Shown here one piece after another: positions 8,429 to 16,090 of a DNA stretch of 64,000 bases. Numbering within the stretch: position 1 is the stretch's first letter; the number at the start of each line of letters is the position of its first letter. This DNA comes from UBA7359 sp964392105. GTDB lineage: Bacteria > Pseudomonadota > Gammaproteobacteria > Eutrophobiales > Eutrophobiaceae. The position numbers and the translations under genes were made by a program. Location: assembly GCA_964392105.1 (NCBI GenBank), contig CAYMPA010000001.1:1-64000 (forward strand). Reading direction: 5' to 3'. Below the pieces are notes generated by a model. It ran no database searches. It worked only from the letters and a program-made list of their open reading frames with translations, and was not told where the DNA came from.

Positions 8429-8450
8429 GATGAACACTCAAATAAACAAA

Positions 8451-8471
8451 TGGCCCTCCGGGGCCATTTTT
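8451..8471 (+). terminator. Intrinsic terminator of rpoH
   Basis: TGGCCC-TCCG-GGGCCA stem-loop followed by TTTTT. It lies 54 bp after the rpoH stop codon: a classic Rho-independent terminator for the plus strand. Confidence 0.92.
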
Positions 8472-8526
8472 GATTGTGTAAATATTAATTAGAAATTTAC
8501 TTTTTTAATCTATTAGAGAAAAGTTT

Positions 8527-9063
8527 ATGACTGATGAAATGCTGCCTTCAACTGATGAATACTAAATGGGAATCGCTTTTGCTGTAAGACAAAAAGCAAA
8601 CTGTACGGTAAATAGAATTGGTGCTGTTATAGTAAAAGAAAATCGAGTTGTATCTACTGGATATAATGGTGTCCCAGAAGGTATGACTAACTGTTTAGAA
8701 GGGGTTTTTTACGTTGTAAAAATCCAAATGGACAGTTTACTTCAGGTACTGGTTATGATTTATGTATATGTGTTCATGCAGAACAAAATGCATTGCTTTC
8801 AGCAGCAAGATTCGGTATAGCCGTTGAAAATGCGACAATATATACCACTATGCAACCATGTTTTGGTTGTGCAAAAGAATTAGTGCAAGCAATAATCAAA
8901 AAAGTTATTTATTTGCACAAATGGGCTCCAACAGATGCAGACCCTGAAATGGATCAAAGAAAAAAGCTGAATATGAAAAAATATTAGTGAAAACGTATAT
9001 GAAAAAATGAATTTGGAAGATACACGTCAAGAATGGGCAGTAACAACTTTAAAAAGCAAATAA
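8527..9063 (+). pseudogene. Decayed dCMP (cytidine/deoxycytidylate) deaminase gene
   Basis: Joining frames gives a dCMP deaminase-like protein: the GYNGVPEGMTNCLEG segment, then CVHAEQNALLSAARFGI, which holds the zinc-binding His-Ala-Glu, and TMQPCFGCAKE, which holds the PCxxC zinc cysteines. The family deaminates dCMP to dUMP. The gene is broken by an in-frame TAA at 8563-8565 and by frameshifts near 8700-8715 (in a GGGGTTTTTT run), near 8955-8965 (AAAAAA run) and near 8995. The last readable segment, EDTRQEWAVTTLKSK, ends at the TAA before 9063. The catalytic residues remain readable, so decay is recent or partly due to sequencing errors in homopolymers. It is isolated from other nucleotide genes and lies in AT-rich DNA, which suggests acquired sequence. 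Confidence 0.8.
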
Positions 9064-9509
9064 CAATAATCAAGTGGTCAGAGTACTTGAAAACTTTTAC
9101 CCTCCGTATGCTTTGCCGAATTATTTAATATTGATAGCGTAAAATAGACAGGACGTCTATTTTAGCGCATCGGGTCAGGAAGCCCCTATGCGCGACGCGT
9201 TAGCGACATTAAGTAATGAGGGTATTCGAAGACCAAGGCATTATGAGTAAGTTAGTCGATTCGGACTCCTGTCCTCTCGCGACACTAATACATCCTTGTA
9301 TGTCGTCTTGGGCACTTCTTTTTGAAAAAAGTTTTGTACACGGACGTACTTATACTGCAATCGCATTGATGCGAATGAGCAGCGGCCTCGCCGCTGAAGG
9401 CTAAATCAATGTCAAAAATTTATATAAAACTTTTAATAATAGCTACTAACTGAAACTCTTATAATAAATAAAGTCTAAATTAATAATTAATAACAACAAG
9501 GTGAATCTT
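9064..9509. other. Palindrome-rich non-coding gap
   Basis: No credible gene is present. The gap holds several inverted repeats: CAAGT/ACTTG around GGTCAGAGTACTTGA (9071-9090); a 13-bp pair GCGTAAAATAGAC and GTCTATTTTAGCGC (9137-9168, one extra base in the right arm); TCGCAT/ATGCGA (9361-9374); and AGCGGC/GCCGCT (9381-9395). The last could serve as a weak terminator but lacks a T-run. The Shine-Dalgarno AAGGTG for the next gene is at its right end. Confidence 0.55.
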
Positions 9510-10163
9510 ATGATCAAGCTATACGGATTAGAATTATCATTCCCGGTAAACAGGGTTCGATTTTGTTTAAACGCGATGAACCTGGAATACGAGTTCATCC
9601 GAGTCAATCCAATAGCGGGGGAAACCCAGACCGAGTCTTACCTTAAGATGCATCCTGCCGGTAAAATACCCGTGATTGATGATAACGGCTTTGTGTTATT
9701 TGAGAGTAATGCCATCATGAAATATCTTTGCCGCAAACATAACTCCGATTTTTACCCGAACGATATTATTGCCCAGGCAGAAGTTGATAAATGGCTCGAT
9801 TTTACAACCATTCACCTCGCTAATGGTTTTAACAAGGTTTTATTTAACAAGATCCTTGCCCACATCGTCGATGCAGAGGTTGATGAACGATCATTAGAGG
9901 ATGGTTATAACTTTATAAAACGTTTTCTTACAGTTATTAATAGCCAATTGGAAACTTCGGCTTTTCTGGTAGGCGATACCATGTCCATCGCTGACTTTTG
10001 TCTCCTGGCAACCGTTGATCCAGCCGAAGTTATTGAAGTAGATATAACAGAATATCCCCATGTTGATAAATGGCGAAAAAAATTAATGAACGAAGACTTT
10101 TATAAGAACGTTCATAGCTCGTTCTCGGAAACAATGGATGCAATGAAAGCAGCGATGGTATAA
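9510..10163 (+). CDS. Glutathione S-transferase family protein
   Basis: A 217-residue soluble GST-fold protein. The N-terminal thioredoxin-like domain includes SFPVNRVRFCLNAMNLEYEF and the glutathione-contacting stretches GKIPVIDD (cis-Pro) and FESNAIMKYL (SNAI motif). A helical C-terminal domain follows, with the N-capping VGDTMSIADFCLLA signature. Substrate cannot be told from sequence; theta-like detoxification and stress roles are both possible. The ATG at 9510 is chosen because AAGGTG is properly spaced upstream; a GTG at 9501 is the in-frame alternative. Three bases separate it from the dienelactone hydrolase gene, suggesting co-transcription. Confidence 0.9.
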   Translation: MIKLYGLELSFPVNRVRFCLNAMNLEYEFIRVNPIAGETQTESYLKMHPAGKIPVIDDNGFVLFESNAIMKYLCRKHNSDFYPNDIIAQAEVDKWLDFTTIHLANGFNKVLFNKILAHIVDAEVDERSLEDGYNFIKRFLTVINSQLETSAFLVGDTMSIADFCLLATVDPAEVIEVDITEYPHVDKWRKKLMNEDFYKNVHSSFSETMDAMKAAMV

Positions 10164-10166
10164 AAA

Positions 10167-10901
10167 ATGAAATTTATTACTACATTTCTATTCCTGTTAG
10201 TATTTTCTACTTCTGTGCTTGCTACAGGAAAATCTGTTTCCTATGAGGTGAACGGTGAAGCCTTTGAAGGTTATTACACATCACCTGCTGTTAATGCGCC
10301 ATTGGTATTGCTCATACATGACTGGGACGGCCTGACTGATTACGAAGTGCAACGCGCTGAGATGTTATCGGATTTAGGTTATGCTGTTTTTGCTGCTGAC
10401 TTGTTTGGTGCAGGCGTTAGGCCAACGGAAGTTAAAGACAAACGACAACATACTGGCGCATTGTATAAAGATCGAGCAAAGATGCGTTCTTTATTAAACG
10501 GTGCATTGGAAACGGCACAATCTAATGGCGCCAATATCAATGATGCTATCGCAATGGGATACTGCTTTGGTGGGGCTGCGGTACTTGAACTCGCAAGATC
10601 AGGTGCAAACCTGAAAGGCTTTGTTACCTTTCATGGCGGCCTGAGCACACCTTCCGGTCAGGATTATTCTAAAACAAAAGGCAACGTGCTTATTTTACAT
10701 GGTAGCGCTGACACAGCCATAACGATGAATGATTTTGCCAAGCTTGGTAGCGAACTGGAGCAGGCCAAAGTTTCGCATGAAATGATTAGCTACGGTGGAG
10801 CACCACATGCGTTTACTGTGTTTGGTTCTGATCATTACAGAGAGGATGCAGATAAACAATCCTGGCAGCGCTTTACAAAATTTCTCGATGAGACGTTATA
10901 A
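10167..10901 (+). CDS. Dienelactone hydrolase family protein, exported
   Basis: An alpha/beta-hydrolase of the dienelactone hydrolase family with an N-terminal signal peptide (about residues 1-19, ending VLAT), so it probably acts in the periplasm. The family's Cys-Asp-His triad is visible: C133 in GYCFGG, D182 in HGSADTAI, and H214 in GAPHAFTV. The 244-residue length is normal. The exported form is common in Proteobacteria and its substrate is usually unknown; no aromatic-degradation genes are nearby, so a chlorocatechol role is not implied. It lies just after the GST gene, and its 3' end faces the convergent antiporter gene 29 bp away. Confidence 0.92.
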   Translation: MKFITTFLFLLVFSTSVLATGKSVSYEVNGEAFEGYYTSPAVNAPLVLLIHDWDGLTDYEVQRAEMLSDLGYAVFAADLFGAGVRPTEVKDKRQHTGALYKDRAKMRSLLNGALETAQSNGANINDAIAMGYCFGGAAVLELARSGANLKGFVTFHGGLSTPSGQDYSKTKGNVLILHGSADTAITMNDFAKLGSELEQAKVSHEMISYGGAPHAFTVFGSDHYREDADKQSWQRFTKFLDETL

Positions 10902-10930
10902 AGGCAAATAATTCGAGTCGGACCCTTATC

Positions 10931-12181
10931 CTAGCCTGGCGCCATAGTATGGCCGAAGCGGCCCTTCCACCAACGTATAGTAAGCGGCACTGAGACATTC
11001 AGTAAAAACGTTGTCAACATCAAAGTATAGAACGTTTCGGTACTTATAATACTGTGCTGCACAAAAGCGATATCCATCACCAGAAAGGCCAGTTCAGCAC
11101 GGCCAAGCATGCCAAAGCCAATCATCAGGCTCGCCGGCCAATCAAAATTACCTGTGTATCTTGCCGCCAAGCTTGCAGAAAGAATCTGGCCAACAAATAA
11201 TCCGACGAATAAAATCAGCGCAAAGGGCAGCACTGTAATAAATATCCCGGTTTCGAAAACCAAATGCGTACCCAGGGTAACGAAGAACACAGGTCCAATC
11301 CACGTGAATGCAACATTATCGACAACTTGTTGCGCATGCTGATGAAAATCCACCTGGCGATGCTCGTGAAATACAAAGTATTCCCGATGAATAATCAGCC
11401 CCGCCATATAGGCACCCACGGCCGGGTGGAAACCAAATTCATGGGCCAGTAAACCAACCAATACCGCGATCAAAAGCAACGCCAGCACAGTATATTCACC
11501 CTCGGCCATCGCAAGTAAGCGGCGCAAATTTAATTTTCCAACCAGGGGTAACTTTTTCAAGAAGCCATCACTGGTCGGGAACAACCAGGCGCCGATAAAT
11601 GTGACGATTACAAAGAATGAAACGGCCTTACCAACCACCAGCAATATACCATCCCGACTGACAGTGGCTTCCCCGGTGGCTATAGGCACCATAATCGCCA
11701 CCAGCGCCAGCGAAGCGATATCGTCCAACACAGCAGAAGTCATAATGGCAGTAGCGGCGGGTATTTTGCTCAAACCCTCGGTTTTGAGCGAAACCATGGT
11801 GAGCGACACCGCCGTTGCCGTCATGGCTAAACCACATAACAGCGCCGCATTTACATCCTGCCAAAATACCATTGCTGCAAAATAAGCGACGATAAATGGC
11901 GCAAGCGCGCCGAAAAAAGCAATTCCCCAACTGCGTTTGATACTGCCGACAAAGTTCTCCGTTTCTTCCTCAAAACCGAGCGCAAACATAATGATGATAA
12001 TGCCCAGCTCCGCAAAATCAGTAATAAACACCGGCATCACTTTAGGCAGTAAGCCTAAATTCACCATTACCGCACCGCAAAACAGATACCAAAGCACCGG
12101 TGTTAAGCGGGTGCGATAGGCAAGGAATGAAGCAATAAAAACGCTTATCCAGATAATGGCAAGTATGCTGATATCGTGCAT
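10931..12181 (-). CDS. CPA2-type cation:proton antiporter
   Basis: A polytopic inner-membrane protein of 416 residues with about twelve hydrophobic helices, matching the Na+/H+ exchanger (CPA2/Kef-like) family. Recognisable segments are FALGFEEETENF (helix 3 region), the unwound-helix motif TATAVSLTMVSLKTEG, and MTSAVLDDIASLAL with the paired Asp residues expected at the ion site. It lacks the C-terminal TrkA-N domain of full Kef channels. The exact ion (Na+, K+) cannot be assigned. It is monocistronic, convergent with the hydrolase gene and divergent from the next small frame. Confidence 0.9.
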   Translation of the reverse strand: MHDISILAIIWISVFIASFLAYRTRLTPVLWYLFCGAVMVNLGLLPKVMPVFITDFAELGIIIIMFALGFEEETENFVGSIKRSWGIAFFGALAPFIVAYFAAMVFWQDVNAALLCGLAMTATAVSLTMVSLKTEGLSKIPAATAIMTSAVLDDIASLALVAIMVPIATGEATVSRDGILLVVGKAVSFFVIVTFIGAWLFPTSDGFLKKLPLVGKLNLRRLLAMAEGEYTVLALLLIAVLVGLLAHEFGFHPAVGAYMAGLIIHREYFVFHEHRQVDFHQHAQQVVDNVAFTWIGPVFFVTLGTHLVFETGIFITVLPFALILFVGLFVGQILSASLAARYTGNFDWPASLMIGFGMLGRAELAFLVMDIAFVQHSIISTETFYTLMLTTFLLNVSVPLTIRWWKGRFGHTMAPG

Positions 12182-12210
12182 GGAAATTACGGGTTCTTTT
12201 GGGTTAGATA

Positions 12211-12423
12211 ATGCAAAAAATTAATGTGGTTAATCCTGAGATATTAGAGATTGATATTGACCAAGTAAAACAATACTTTTACGAAGTAAATATGACACTG
12301 GAAAGGTCTCTTGACCTGCTGGTTGAGCTATATATTTATGCACCCCAAAAACAGTGGCCACAAAAACGGATAATGGCATCAGATACGAATCTAATCAAAA
12401 TAAACTACAATTATTCGCTATGA
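12211..12423 (+). CDS. Possible small protein coupled to the HXXEE gene
   Basis: A 70-residue frame I do not recognise. It is rich in Asp, Glu and Asn early (EILEIDIDQVKQYFYEV) and has no membrane helix or motif. Its TGA overlaps the ATG of the next gene (ATGA at 12420-12423), the main reason to consider it real. It lacks a clear Shine-Dalgarno, and codon use is not distinctive. It may equally be a chance frame in the leader of the following gene. Confidence 0.35.
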   Translation: MQKINVVNPEILEIDIDQVKQYFYEVNMTLERSLDLLVELYIYAPQKQWPQKRIMASDTNLIKINYNYSL

Positions 12424-12983
12424 ACAATAAAACAACAGTCATCATTGTATTATTCTTCATTATCGCCTTCGTCAGCATGGCGTATTTTCTCATGGGCAAG
12501 ATACCGGCAGTTGTTTTTTCAGTCGCCTCTATTGGTGGTTTTGTTTTGTGGCTATTTACCACTTACAAGACACCTATTGATCCACTTAGGGTTATCATTC
12601 CCTATTTATTCACCGTGATACTTTTTATTATTCATGTATATGAAGAGTATTTGACTGACTTTGAAGTTGCCGTAACAGATATATTTGGCTTCCATGTACC
12701 AGAAGAAAATTTTCTTACTATTGCTGCTTTCCTTGCGCCTGCCATGTGGGTTGCAGGAGCTATTTTATTATTGAAAAAAACACAACTGGGTTATTACTTC
12801 CTGAGTTTCTTTATTGTCGCCATGACCATGGCTGAATTAGCACATTATATTTTCCCCTTTATGGAATATGGTACATTCCACTATGTATCAGGCATGTACA
12901 CGGCCGCCTTGCCTCTGATTCCCGCAGCTTATACTTTAATTATTACATTACGTGAGATCAAAATAGAAAAGACAAAGATCTGA
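12420..12983 (+). CDS. HXXEE domain-containing membrane protein
   Basis: A 187-residue membrane protein with about six hydrophobic helices. It carries HVYEE at residues 72-76, the His-x-x-Glu-Glu pattern that names the HXXEE family, whose function is not established. Conserved companions are AELAHYIFP and the late YVSGMYTAALPLIPAAY segment. The ATG at 12420 is used; an upstream in-frame ATG at 12354 would add a hydrophilic extension unlike the family and is less likely. It may be translationally coupled to a preceding small frame. A hairpin at its 3' end could terminate transcription toward the convergent sixA gene. Confidence 0.8.
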   Translation: MNNKTTVIIVLFFIIAFVSMAYFLMGKIPAVVFSVASIGGFVLWLFTTYKTPIDPLRVIIPYLFTVILFIIHVYEEYLTDFEVAVTDIFGFHVPEENFLTIAAFLAPAMWVAGAILLLKKTQLGYYFLSFFIVAMTMAELAHYIFPFMEYGTFHYVSGMYTAALPLIPAAYTLIITLREIKIEKTKI

Positions 12984-12987
12984 CGAA

Positions 12988-13016
12988 AGTCAAAGGGTCA
13001 GAGCACTTGACCTTTT
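12988..13016. terminator. Hairpin between convergent HXXEE and sixA genes
   Basis: AAAGGGTC and GACCTTTT flank a nine-base loop, an imperfect stem ending in a T-rich stretch on the plus strand. It contains GGTCAGAGCACTTGA, a 15-mer matching 9076-9090 at 14 of 15 bases. It may be a terminator or a remnant REP-like unit. Confidence 0.5.
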
Positions 13017-13025
13017 GTTCTTAAA

Positions 13026-13487
13026 TCAGAGTGTATCCGGACGCAGCATCCACTGGATTTGCCAGTGTTCTTCGGGATCCTGTTGAAGGCATACAACACT
13101 CCCCGGTTTATAGGCAACGATTACCATGTCTTCATTTCCGGTTAACAGATATGAAACCATTTTTGTCATAAAAGGCAGGTGACCGACTACCATGGTATCG
13201 TGTTTGAATTTATGCGTCCTGAGGGAGAAGTCCTGTACCGGATCGTTTGGATTGATACCATCAATAACTTCAACTTCACCGCTGATCAACAGCGCCTCTC
13301 TAAATATTTCCGCAGTTTGATGAGCCCGCATCTTGCTACTGTGCAAAACCCTGTTTACTGTAAGACCGGATACCCTCAGGGATTCAGCCATCTTACTGAC
13401 ATCAACCTCACCTTGCGGACTCAGGGAGCGTCCCGGATCTACATCTTTTGATACAGCCTCACCGTGTTGAACAAGATAGAGTTTCAT
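13026..13487 (-). CDS. sixA: Phosphohistidine phosphatase SixA
   Basis: SixA is a small histidine-phosphatase-superfamily protein known to dephosphorylate phosphohistidine on phosphotransfer proteins. The 153-residue length fits SixA rather than the larger phosphoglycerate mutases. The phosphate-accepting His is H8 in YLVQHGEA, where the usual Arg of RHG is Gln. HSSKMRAHQTAE carries the conserved phosphate-pocket Arg, and VVGHLPFM has the second catalytic His. The Arg-to-Gln change is conspicuous, but I believe it recurs in this subgroup. The cytoplasmic location follows from the lack of a signal peptide. It is convergent with the HXXEE gene. Confidence 0.9.
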   Translation of the reverse strand: MKLYLVQHGEAVSKDVDPGRSLSPQGEVDVSKMAESLRVSGLTVNRVLHSSKMRAHQTAEIFREALLISGEVEVIDGINPNDPVQDFSLRTHKFKHDTMVVGHLPFMTKMVSYLLTGNEDMVIVAYKPGSVVCLQQDPEEHWQIQWMLRPDTL

Positions 13488-13601
13488 AGGGTAATTATAG
13501 ATAGAAATTTAATGGCATTACGTATAATCATCTTTAGTAACAAACTATAACTTTACTTATGATACGATAATACTTCATATCAGATCACAAAATAATATTT
13601 A

Positions 13602-14231
13602 TCAAGGCATTCCAATATCATCAGCATTGCCGGAAATGCCGTCCGGCCCTCTGGAATGTACAAATATTTTATACTCTTTCCAGAAGGCATCTTCCTTGCC
13701 CCATTCCAGGCGATATTCAAACGTATTTCCCCATTCGTCAGTGATTTCGTTCTGTTTCAGGTAACCCTTATCAACCAGAACCGGCAGTCCTTCTTCATTA
13801 CTGGGCGGTTCATCATCTTCTGTACCAAGCATATACAACATTGTTTTCAAAGAATGTAGTTTAGCAAGTACCTGTTGACGCTGGATATTGTTTGCAACAC
13901 CGGGATTGAATGCAGCAACCCTGTCGATATCACTCATGTTTTTTTGTTCTGGTTTCCACTCACTAGCAGATGAAGCATTTTCGCTGGTATCGCGGTCCTT
14001 ATTGTCTTCTCCTGAATACAGAACAAGTCCGAGTATTGGAATAACGATAAGCAAAGCTACTGTAATGGTCACCACTGAAAATTTCCTGTTATTTGATGTG
14101 CATAGTTTACTTGCCTCGGCATGTGGCGGTTTTATTGTCTTGGAAATAACAACTCCGCATTTAGTACATACCTCTGCACGTGGCTGAAATGTTTGACAGG
14201 CCGGGCAGATCATATTTGATGTTTCAGACAC
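13602..14231 (-). CDS. Zinc-ribbon membrane protein with pseudopilin-like C-terminus
   Basis: I do not recognise a named family. Starting at GTG 14231, with AGGAG just upstream, the 209-residue protein has: a zinc ribbon with two CxxC pairs (CPAC near residue 9 and CTKC near 22), a basic linker, one membrane helix (VVTITVALLIVIPILGLVL), an acidic spacer, and a C-terminal domain. That domain's GYLKQNEITDEWGNTFEYRL and HSRGPDGISGNADDI segments resemble the calcium-loop region of type II secretion major pseudopilins (GspG). The ribbon would be cytoplasmic and the pilin-like domain periplasmic. No other secretion gene is near. An upstream ATG at 14324 would add a Cys-rich extension unlike a real N-terminus and is rejected. 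Function is unknown. Confidence 0.75.
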   Translation of the reverse strand: MSETSNMICPACQTFQPRAEVCTKCGVVISKTIKPPHAEASKLCTSNNRKFSVVTITVALLIVIPILGLVLYSGEDNKDRDTSENASSASEWKPEQKNMSDIDRVAAFNPGVANNIQRQQVLAKLHSLKTMLYMLGTEDDEPPSNEEGLPVLVDKGYLKQNEITDEWGNTFEYRLEWGKEDAFWKEYKIFVHSRGPDGISGNADDIGMP

Positions 14232-14472
14232 TATCCTCTCCTGCTGCTTTTTAACTCTGGGTAAACACCCTAAATAGAGAATAGACCACTGTGCCGCACA
14301 GGGCGATGAACATGGATGTACCAATTGTAATCAAATGATAAAATTAACTCTCACTAATAAAAAACAAAAATCACGAATGTGGAATTAATTAATACCAAAG
14401 TAGCATTAAAGGCCTGTGAAAATGATGGAGAAATAAATAATGATTCAGAAAATTGAATATTATATTTAATTC

Positions 14473-14940
14473 ATGTCGCAACCTGATTTTAATAATGGTT
14501 TTTATAAGAAACACGGTCATCTTCTGTGTTTCAGTTTTCAGCACTGGACCGGTCGACCGCTTGTTGCTGCTCGGGAAGACCCTGTTCAATTGATTCTTGA
14601 TTTATTCAACGCGCCTTTCGTCCTAGTCTCACACGGCACGGAAGATATTCCGATCTTTAATTTCGGCAATAAAGCGGCGCTTGAATTATTTAACCTGGAA
14701 TGGGAACAATTCATTCGACTCCAATCACAAGAATCTGCTGAAGCTATAAGTCGTGATGAACGTGATAAATTACTGACACGAGTCAACACAGATGGTTATA
14801 TCAATGATTATAGCGGCGTAAGGATCACGTCAACCGGCAAGCGTTTCCTTATTGAGGATGCCACTGTTTGGAATATTGTAGATCATAGTGGTGTTTATCA
14901 TGGGCAAGCCGCGATGTATGAAAACTGGTCGTATATATAG
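14473..14940 (+). CDS. MEKHLA domain-containing protein
   Basis: A 155-residue cytoplasmic protein matching the MEKHLA domain, a PAS-like fold of unknown ligand. Supporting segments run in family order: HWTGRPLV, LFNAPFVLVSHG, IPIFNFGNKAALELF, the SAEAISRDERDKLL Arg-rich stretch, YSGVRITSTGKRFLIEDATVWN and HGQAAMYENW. No output domain is attached. The ATG at 14473 lacks a clear Shine-Dalgarno; the upstream 148 bp is AT-rich. It precedes the DUF3179 gene by 111 bp on the same strand, and a shared function is not evident. Confidence 0.85.
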   Translation: MSQPDFNNGFYKKHGHLLCFSFQHWTGRPLVAAREDPVQLILDLFNAPFVLVSHGTEDIPIFNFGNKAALELFNLEWEQFIRLQSQESAEAISRDERDKLLTRVNTDGYINDYSGVRITSTGKRFLIEDATVWNIVDHSGVYHGQAAMYENWSYI

Positions 14941-15051
14941 AGACGGGTAGGCAGTTAAGGAAATTAATTAATTTTTTGCGAACTTGCCTGTCCTTGATGC
15001 GTCTAAAAAGCAATCCAACATCCAGTACTGGAACTGATACGAAAGATAATA

Positions 15052-16026
15052 ATGTCCTGGAACTTCACATTGCTTTCCACGCCCTGGACACGTTGGGTGA
15101 TTTATCCTCTCCTGGCAGTAGCACTGTTATATGTCATGGGGCCACACATGCTTTATGCGGGTCCCACAAACGGGTTCGATCTAAGCGACGCGCTGGTACC
15201 TGTTGAAGAGATTGAACACGGCGGTCCACCACGTGACGGTATTCCTGCGATTGACCAACCGCATTTTATTGCTGCCGACGATGTAAAGTTTCTTAATGAT
15301 GACGACCGTGTCCTTGGAATCGATCGTAACGGCGTTCGCAAGGCCTATGCGATCAAGATCCTCAATTATCACGAAATCGTCAATGATAAGGTTGGCCAAG
15401 AAACCATTGTCGTCAGTTATTGTCCATTATGCGGAACCGGTATGGCTTTTCTGGCTTCTATAGATGGCTCCGTAAACAACTTCGGAGTATCGGGATTGTT
15501 ATACAAAAGCGATGTGCTGCTCTATGACCGGGAGACCGATTCGCTTTGGTCACAAATCATGAAACAGGCCATTACCGGGCCGCTGCGCGGCAAGCGCTTG
15601 CGGCAGATTGTTATGTCCCATACCACCTGGAATGAATGGCGCAACCGGCATCCTGATACACTGGTGTTATCCACTGATACCGGTAGCCGGCGGAATTATA
15701 AGCGTTCGCCCTACGCTGGTTATGAAAACAGCACAGAACTCTACTTTTCAGTTGGCAGGATAGACCCGCGTTATCATCCGAAAGAACTGATTATTGGTCT
15801 GAGTTTGAATGGAATAAACAAGGCTTACCCCTTCAAAGAATTGTCACGTTCTAACGGTGACATACAGGACAGTGTTGCCGGGCATAGATTACATGTGCGC
15901 TACGATGTAAGCAATCGAACCGGTCGTGTACTGACTAATGATGGCAAAGAGTTGCCCACTACTATTAGTTATTGGTTTGCATGGCATGCATTCCATCCTG
16001 ATACTGAAGTCTATACAGCGCCTTAA
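15052..16026 (+). CDS. DUF3179 domain-containing protein
   Basis: A 324-residue protein of the DUF3179 family, whose function is unknown. A membrane anchor or uncleaved signal lies near residues 14-30 (VIYPLLAVALLYVMG), so the rest is likely periplasmic. Family features include IPAIDQPHF, the NYHEIVND segment (105-112), VSYCPLCGTG with CPLC at 124-127, the GVSGLLYKSDVLLYDRETDSLWSQ block, and YKRSPYAGYENS. The CPLC pair could bind metal or act in redox, but that is inference. A bidirectional terminator separates it from the convergent ABC transporter genes. Confidence 0.9.
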   Translation: MSWNFTLLSTPWTRWVIYPLLAVALLYVMGPHMLYAGPTNGFDLSDALVPVEEIEHGGPPRDGIPAIDQPHFIAADDVKFLNDDDRVLGIDRNGVRKAYAIKILNYHEIVNDKVGQETIVVSYCPLCGTGMAFLASIDGSVNNFGVSGLLYKSDVLLYDRETDSLWSQIMKQAITGPLRGKRLRQIVMSHTTWNEWRNRHPDTLVLSTDTGSRRNYKRSPYAGYENSTELYFSVGRIDPRYHPKELIIGLSLNGINKAYPFKELSRSNGDIQDSVAGHRLHVRYDVSNRTGRVLTNDGKELPTTISYWFAWHAFHPDTEVYTAP

Positions 16027-16046
16027 GGTTTCGATCAAAGCTATAT

Positions 16047-16078
16047 AAAAAATCTTCTCTATATTAAAAAGATTTTTT
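16047..16078. terminator. Bidirectional intrinsic terminator
   Basis: AAAAAATCTT (16047-16056) and AAGATTTTTT (16069-16078) form a perfect 10-bp inverted repeat with A and T runs at the outer ends. It lies between the convergent DUF3179 and ABC permease genes and should work on both strands. Confidence 0.75.
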
Positions 16079-16090
16079 ACTGCCTTTAAA

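Noticed and set aside
9216..9404. 62-codon frame in the palindromic gap
   Set aside because: It has no motif or ribosome-binding site, and it spans hairpins.
10167..10901. Chlorocatechol-pathway dienelactone hydrolase
   Set aside because: A signal peptide is present and there are no aromatic-degradation neighbours, so only the family name is used.
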